Below, in pieces: positions 58,371-64,000 of a stretch of 64,000 nucleotides of DNA. Position numbers and translations under genes: made by a program. The first letter of the stretch is position 1; each line of letters opens with the position of its first letter. The notes beneath the pieces were generated by a model. It was not told the origin of the DNA. It did not search any database and saw nothing but the letters and a program-made list of their open reading frames with translations. The stretch comes from Theodoxus fluviatilis (taxonomy: Eukaryota > Mollusca > Gastropoda > Cycloneritida > Neritidae). The DNA lies in contig JAWQFJ010000555.1 in assembly GCA_034096865.1 (NCBI GenBank), positions 1 to 64,000 of the forward strand, written 5' to 3'.

Positions 58371-58447
58371 CCAATTTCATTCCTCCGCACATCCACACAG
58401 TCCTTAAAAGTTCCACATGCCGGCCTGGAATGTCCGGAATCACACAC

Positions 58448-60025
58448 CTAAGGGTTGGTGGGGAAAGGGGCTAGACGATCCAAAATTACATGACTGTAAT
58501 GTCGTTGAAAGAGTCGGACGCCTCTGTAGAAGTTTTGTAGGCTGTCACATTTGCCTGCCGTCAGTCGCCCAACTCCACGCCCGCCCAGTCGCTGCTCTTT
58601 GGTCAGCTTGCGGAGAGCTGTGCCTATTCGTTTGTGCGCATGGTTGACACATTCCAGCTTGCTGACCTCTGTGTCTCCATATGGTCGAAGATCATACACA
58701 GCCTTGTACGCTGCGGAGTCTCCATGGCTGAGCATGTCCACAAAACGAAATTTCAGCTTCTCCTCAGATCGCTGCCACATTGCCTTGGCTGCCTCCTGCT
58801 CCATTGCCTTGCTGGATGCTGTGTGGTTGATGCAGCAGTCAGCTTGGTGTTGTGCCTTCCACTGTGCAAACTGATCAGCTGGTAGTTGTTTCTCTTTCAA
58901 CTTGCACGCATGGCAATACTTCGAAAGCACATGAAAGTCGACCACCAATCCAGTCAGCACATCAATGCAAACACCTACTCCATACAATGACGTGAAGCCT
59001 CTTTTCTGCCAAGTTCCATCAAAGCTGACAGCAATGTCGATGACTGGCACCTCTCCACTGTCAATCGCATCCTGGATGTCTGGATCCGCCTCAGCGTATG
59101 CCTGGCGGACAATCCTAGCCGTGCGTTGCAGCAGCTCTTCACCAGCATCCACTTCAATGCCTGTTCAAAATGAAAGTAATTAGTCAGGGTCATCAAATTA
59201 TATACAATACTGCACATAGTATAATTACACAAATAGCCAAACCCACATTATTTACAATTTACAAACAAACATAATTTAGATTACAAGAATTCTATTTCAC
59301 AGACTATCGTCACTGCAGTTCGCATTCACAACATGACTTCATCCCAACAACCATTATATAATTATACCACAACATGACTTCATCCCAACAACCATTACCT
59401 AATTATACAACTAAGCAGCAATACTATAATTACCTGTAAGTCTCTTGTCGTGGCTCTGATAAGTGGTAAGGTGCATGTTTGGGATGCCAATTACTGATGC
59501 AAATGTGTCTAAGGCTGCATGACTTTTCCCTTTCTCATGGCTGAAAAGCACCATCCTTGAGTTGATTTCAAAGGCAACATTCTCTTTCTCGCTGTCATCA
59601 ATTCGAGGAGACGATGAAACCGACTTTATATACTGTCCACAGTTGCACTGAAGATTTAGTTTGGAAGCAAAGCCTTGATTTTCCATTTCGCACACGGTGA
59701 TTTTCATGCCATCAGCAAAACATTCTGGACACAACAAATCCGAAATCAGTCTGGTTAGCTGCAGTGTATGGGAGAGTGTCAAAAACTGATCTTGTCCAGT
59801 AGGCTTTTGTTGTTGTTCTGGCCCAGCAACACTTATTAGACGATTGATTTTCAGTTTTGATGCACACGTGTTTGTATCATCATCCTCTGAGTCTGACAAA
59901 GGCTTCTTTTTCTTCACCGATTCATCCCACTCATCATCACTATCGTTCTGCCTTTTGGTGTCCAGCAAAGCTGCACGAGCACTCATCAGCTGTTGTTTCC
60001 TTTTCACGTTCTTGGGGCGAGGCAT
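58448..60025 (-). CDS. Mutator-like transposase, two exons, apparently intact
   Basis: Exons 60025-59434 and 59160-58448 join through a GTAATT donor and GAACAG acceptor in phase 1, giving 434 residues. The N-terminus is basic (Met-Pro-Arg-Pro-Lys-Asn-Val-Lys-Arg-Lys) and then acidic. A cysteine cluster follows (Cys-Pro-Glu-Cys, later Cys-Asn-Cys-Gly). Exon 2 has the family signature Ser-Phe-Asp-Gly-Thr-Trp-Gln-Lys-Arg-Gly (first catalytic Asp), Val-Leu-Ser-Lys-Tyr-Cys-His-Ala-Cys, a His-Gly-Asp-Ser-Ala-Ala-Tyr-Lys-Ala-Val segment and Glu-Cys-Val-Asn-His-Ala-His-Lys-Arg. This is the Mutator-like transposase domain seen in many invertebrate elements. No stop or frameshift is seen. Element ends were not identified. 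Confidence 0.85.
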
Positions 60026-60629
60026 TTTGATCACAAATGCAGAAAAAACACACTGAAATTCTAAACTTTTTCAGTCAGCCATTACAAACTGAAAGCGTCC
60101 GTGGAAGTGACGTCATGGCTTGTCAACACAAAATACGAACATTCTGATTGGCCGGATTCAAGTCAGTCACACGAAAGCGAGTACTCGGGTTGGTCAGAAC
60201 AGTCCATTGGTGCCGGCGTAGTACGCGAATGCCTAATATATGGTGATTTCCGACAGTTTAGTGCCTTCGGAAAACTTCGCCAATGAGCTCTTTAGAACAC
60301 AAAGAGCAACGAGTGAGTGTCTTGGTGGGAAAGATGACGTTGGCAGCTTTCCAGTGATTTCTCACATGATACGTTTCGAGTTTGGTTTCACGCGGTTGTC
60401 AAGGCTGAAAAGTCGATATTTTCAGGGTATTTTGGCAAACCGCGTGAGCGTCTCGCAATTCGGGTTGTAGTAATTAGCAAAATAAAGTATGAAACAATAT
60501 GTTTTTTGACAAATCAAGTTACGTACTGCATAATATATAATAATAGAGTGAGAAAATGACATTATCATAAAATCATGAAAAATCATTATTTTGGACGAAA
60601 TTACACCCCCGTGTCTCACCTTAACGTGC

Positions 60630-61480
60630 ATTGGCAGTGGTCTGTCTGAACATATCGGCTACTGAAATCTTCCACCTCTTGGCTACCACCCTGACCACTT
60701 GGTATATGATGTACAGGTCAGTGCCTTGAGTGGAGTTTATGGGGCTTAGCTGAAGCGTCCAACTCAAGCAGAAGACAGTCCATGAGAATGGCCAGAATAG
60801 TTTCCAGGATGTGTGCTTCATCATTGGCATGAATACTCCCATACTGAAATGAGACAGAGAGAAGGCAGACATCCGTTGTCTTACCCTCAAGGGCTTTTCC
60901 TTGAAATATTGAACCTGGATGGTATTATCCATAATCCTTATCCAGGTTATCTGTCAGAATAGAAAGAAGATAGTCAAGAGCGTTCTTCTGCTCCTTTGAG
61001 CCTTCCCGACAGAGGATTGGATTGGCAGCTGATTTCTCCTCCCACAGGTTCTGGAGGAGCAAGGCCAAGAGTCCACGCTGCAGCTTCCAGTGCTCTGTCT
61101 GGGTGGGCGGTAGGCCTCGAACCTATCCCATAGTTCTGAGAATGTTCAATGTAATTGTTAAGTGAATCATAGCAGAATTCACTGTCATGAGTCAATATCA
61201 TGTATTGATTAAAGTGGGTGTTCATCAATGGTGTGACATTATAGATTACAAGGCTGATAGGCTCTTTATCCCCATCCGTCCATCCATCCATCTGGGTGGA
61301 GTAGACGAGACCCACTTTTCCTCAATTTGAAGGGCCTCCTGACCAGCTGTACTGCCTGATCCTTCTTGTCTTGATAGAAGGGGGCTGTTTGGGGTGAAGA
61401 CTAACAGCCAGCTTCTCTCCTGTATCTGACAGCAAACTGGTCAGGCATTCCACCAACGTCTTCGAGTCTGCACTGGTGGA
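60630..61480 (-). pseudogene. Frameshifted exons of an unidentified protein
   Basis: Non-repetitive protein-like stretches on the minus strand are: 61480-61320 (Leu-Val-Glu-Cys-Leu-Thr-Ser-Leu-Leu-Ser-Asp after CACAG), 61112-60930 (Pro-Thr-Gln-Thr-Glu-His-Trp-Lys-Leu-Gln-Arg, then Leu-Asp-Tyr-Leu-Leu-Ser-Ile-Leu-Thr), 60945-60895 (ending Lys-Glu-Lys-Pro-Leu-Arg at GTAAGA) and 60847-60635 (Ile-His-Ala-Asn-Asp-Glu-Ala-His-Ile-Leu-Glu-Thr after TTTCAG). Each needs a one-base shift near a short homopolymer (61377, 60930, 60735) to stay open. It looks alpha-helical and HEAT-like. It may be a decaying gene copy, or a real gene with assembly indels. I cannot name it. Confidence 0.45.
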
Positions 61481-61671
61481 CTGTGATGCATCACAAATAT
61501 ATGTCAGTAGTACCAGGGTTTGGGGAGAGGAGTGATTTGTGGGGAAGGAATCAGTCTTGTTGGTGCAAAAACACTTGGGGTGGAAACGGTTGCAACCAGA
61601 GACATTGCAGACATAGACATAATACCTAAACTAGATGTGCAGTGTTAACTTTCACAGCAAAGTTTCACATT

Positions 61672-61835
61672 TACCCACCGCGTCTCCCTACGCGATTCGT
61701 AAGAGGCGAATAACTAGGGACACCGTGACTTGATTAGCCTTTACTCAAACTGTTCTAAAGAGTTTCGTGCTTAATGGCCTTACATAGCCTACAAAGGCTG
61801 ATAGGCCGTAAAAAACACCAACCAACCAACCAACC
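61672..61835 (+). repeat. SINE-like repeat, copy E, with (CCAA)n tail
   Basis: TACCCACCGCGTCTCCCTAC, GATTCGTAAGAGGCGAATAA and GGCCTTACATAGCCTACAAA, then GGCCGTAAAAAACACC and an ACCA/CCAA run. It is the best-preserved copy of the family. A further 3' fragment lies at about 61245-61305. From 61840 to 62280 I see no gene. Confidence 0.7.
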
Positions 61836-62290
61836 GTACTGACCCTCATAATGACATTTAGGCCATGAAAAAAATTGTTTACAGTAACCCGACCAACCCT
61901 ATACATTTTGCACTGAGTCTAAAACTTTTTTCCCAAAAAGATTTAAAAAAGGAAGATAATTTTAGAAGCCAAGGCAAAATCTTCTAACTGAACCTTACAG
62001 ACGAGAGAGGGGAGATATCCAAACATAATAAAAGGGGCCTTACTCCTCTTACTTCCGATCTCTGCCAAAATGGAAAAAATCAGCGTACAACAGACAAGTG
62101 CTCGCTGTGCTGCAGAAAAAACCCTACCTACCGACCCTATTTTTGGGCCCATCTTAGCCTAATACATCTTACTGGCTGAAAGAACAAGCTTTACTGTGTG
62201 ATACATGACAGTGGCATGAAGAAATGACAAAGCAGAAAGTCAAAATATTTTCAGGTAGTGGTAGTTTGTGTCCGAGTAGAGGGTGTTCAC

Positions 62291-63829
62291 CTAGCCTCTC
62301 TGCAGCATGTTTGTGATGGTCAGCCTCTTGAGTCGTCCTTGCACTTCCAGTGCTGCTGCATTTGGAACCACGGTATTTGCAGGCTGTGGAACATCATCAT
62401 CTTCATCATCCGGAAAATCAAGATTGTCTTGGTACAAAATGCACACATTCTGAATGACACAGGTAGCGAGAATGAGCTGGTTGATTTCCTGCCTGTCCAC
62501 AATTTCGATAGAATGACGAAGAACTGGAAATCTCTTTTTCAACAACCCAAAACACCTTTCAATCATCTGACGTTTGGTGCTGTGCACTTGATTGTACAAG
62601 AGTTGTGCTGGTGTCAAATTACCAGTGTTGCGGTAGGGTGTCAAGAGCCAGGCTGACAAAGGGTAGGCAGCATCACCCAGCAAATGATATCTTCCTTGTT
62701 GACATTTAAAATATCCACTGTCCCACAATGTGCACGATCTCAGGGCGCGGGCATCATGCATTTGGCCTGGGTTGCCAACGCTGACATAGGTGAATCTGAG
62801 GTCCTCGCAACACACAGCCTGAACATTGACCGAAAAGTATTTTTTCCGGTTGTAATACGAGTCTGGGTTGTTGGTACGAGGCCTCCATATTGGGATGTGT
62901 GTTCTGACCAGGAATCCGATGATTCCGGGGAAGTTGTTGCCTGTGCTTTGAATTGCCTGCGCGATGTCATCCATCTCATTTGGTAATGGCCAGGTGACAT
63001 GTTGGGGTAGCATTGTATCCAAAATAGAAGAGACAACTTGTCGCCTTGCCTTGATGAACGATGCTTCGGACACGTTAAACAACTGTGCCACTTCAAACAC
63101 AGTAGACTTGGAACCTGCATACCTGCAACAAATAATATGGATCATAGTGTTAATTGAAATGACATGGATTGTGCTTGGAATTAAATCATGGGTCACATAT
63201 TGTTAATGTAAAGGGAAAACTCCATAGTCCATTACATGTACTGCAGATCACCAAAAACCCATTTTTTGGGGTGGTCGTGTGTCGGTTCAGGCGGAAGGCG
63301 CGTGTTTTTGTTTACAGCATGTGTAAAGAGGATGTGTACATGTACAGAATCTCTAGTTGACTTAGAAACTGGCAGTCATTTTCAGGTTGCCAGCCAGGCT
63401 AATGGTGCTGTAAATCGACTTCGCCACACACCATTTTTAGGGGTCGTTGGCGAGCATTAAATCTCAGCGCTGCTTAGAGTTTGTACTTTTGTATAATCAG
63501 GAACCATGAACATTTTTTCCCTAACTAGAACGACCTCAGACAAATGCTGCTCTTAAAGGTAAAATTTCAATAGAGCCAAAAGTAACATTTGTGTGTTCAG
63601 GTCATGAGACAGTCACAAATCTTACCTTAGAAACATCCCTATCTTTTTTTCTGCTGTGATGGCTTCTCGTCCACCGATATGATTGTTTGTGTCATCCACA
63701 TCAAGTGTGTCCAACATATACTGGAACACTGAACATGGAACCCAAAATGTGCGCCTGAAATGTGCCTGGCTCATCCGTGGTGCCACCTCCTCCATGTAAT
63801 TTTCTATTTTTCGATGACTCTCTCGAACA
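62291..63829 (-). CDS. PIF/Harbinger transposase (HARBI1-type nuclease)
   Basis: Exons 63829-63626 and 63122-62291 are joined by a GTAAGA donor and TTGCAG acceptor in phase 2. The first exon has an N-terminal helical region (Arg-Arg-Thr-Phe then Phe-Leu-Arg). The second has a helix-turn-helix-like stretch (Val-Ala-Gln-Leu-Phe-Asn-Val-Ser), then the DDE nuclease: Asn-Val-Gln-Ala-Val-Cys, Val-Gly-Asn-Pro-Gly-Gln-Met-His-Asp-Ala-Arg, Leu-Leu-Gly-Asp-Ala-Ala-Tyr-Pro-Leu, and Arg-Gln-Met-Ile-Glu-Arg-Cys-Phe-Gly-Leu-Leu-Lys-Lys-Arg-Phe-Pro, where the last Glu is catalytic. It is close to full length (about 345 residues). The usual first catalytic Asp position reads Asn-Val-Gln, so activity is doubtful. 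The frame also stays open past 63829 into the leader module. Confidence 0.85.
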
Positions 63830-63856
63830 CTGCAAAAAAACACACAACAGAAAACA

Positions 63857-64000
63857 GTTGTGAATCCGTTGAACAGCGGGACATCGGTCGCCATCACTGT
63901 TCCTACAGCCTCAGGACGACTCCAGGGGCACCGCGACAGTCCTGTGAACCACTGGACGAATACTCTCGAGTCGGCCAATGATTCCTTTCAGTGATGTACC
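63857..64000 (-). other. Transposon leader module with start codon, copy 2
   Basis: This is similar along about 125 bases to 22840-22993 (minus). The Met at 63894 begins [11 protein letters not shown] and reads without a stop into Harbinger exon 63829, through a TTTTTTGCAG that could be an acceptor. Similarity ends within the codon after Phe. The window ends inside the module. Confidence 0.6.

Overview
Eukaryotic (animal) nuclear DNA. The window holds two intron-rich host genes with GT-AG introns, many dinucleotide to tetranucleotide microsatellites, long minisatellites, and a dense, nested set of DNA transposons, LINEs, a BEL/Pao element and SINE-like repeats. Gene structure, repeat types and protein divergence fit an invertebrate, most likely a marine mollusc (perhaps a gastropod); this is inference. 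Nothing bacterial or phage-like was seen.

Layout. 1-4 kb: GA-rich and AT-rich non-coding DNA. 4.19-15.42 kb, minus strand: a complete eight-exon mu-crystallin / ketimine reductase gene (CRYM-like, 307 codons), with a LINE remnant directly after the stop and MITEs, a THAP exon and minisatellites in its introns. 15.42-15.50 kb: an 85-bp gap to a probable first exon of the next gene on the opposite strand, so a likely bidirectional promoter. 15.50-43.61 kb, plus strand: 16 exons of the nucleoporin NUP85, all in consistent phase (495 codons). The last quarter of the protein is not found in the window. Its introns hold a 34-bp minisatellite of about 83 copies split by a 2.8-kb DNA element, plus hAT-like, piggyBac-like and SINE-like insertions.

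43.8-48.3 kb: a minus-strand LINE carrying a 661-bp TTAA-flanked piggyBac-like insertion and abutting a broken piggyBac transposase whose end is tandemly duplicated. 48.3-54.6 kb: mostly unassigned sequence, with two weak candidate exons and a tRNA-derived SINE. 54.6-57.3 kb, minus: partial BEL/Pao retroelement (RNase H, integrase, C-terminal domain). 58.4-60.0 kb, minus: apparently intact two-exon Mutator-like transposase. 60.6-61.5 kb, minus: frameshifted coding fragments of an unidentified protein. 62.3-63.9 kb, minus: PIF/Harbinger transposase, running into a leader module also seen at 22.8 kb.

The most striking pattern is that many minisatellites sit at splice junctions and contain copies of the splice site, in one case of the end of an exon as well (40.7-41.4 kb). 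Second is a transposon whose ends carry perfectly phased heat-shock-element arrays (eight alternating pentamers at 23969-24006).
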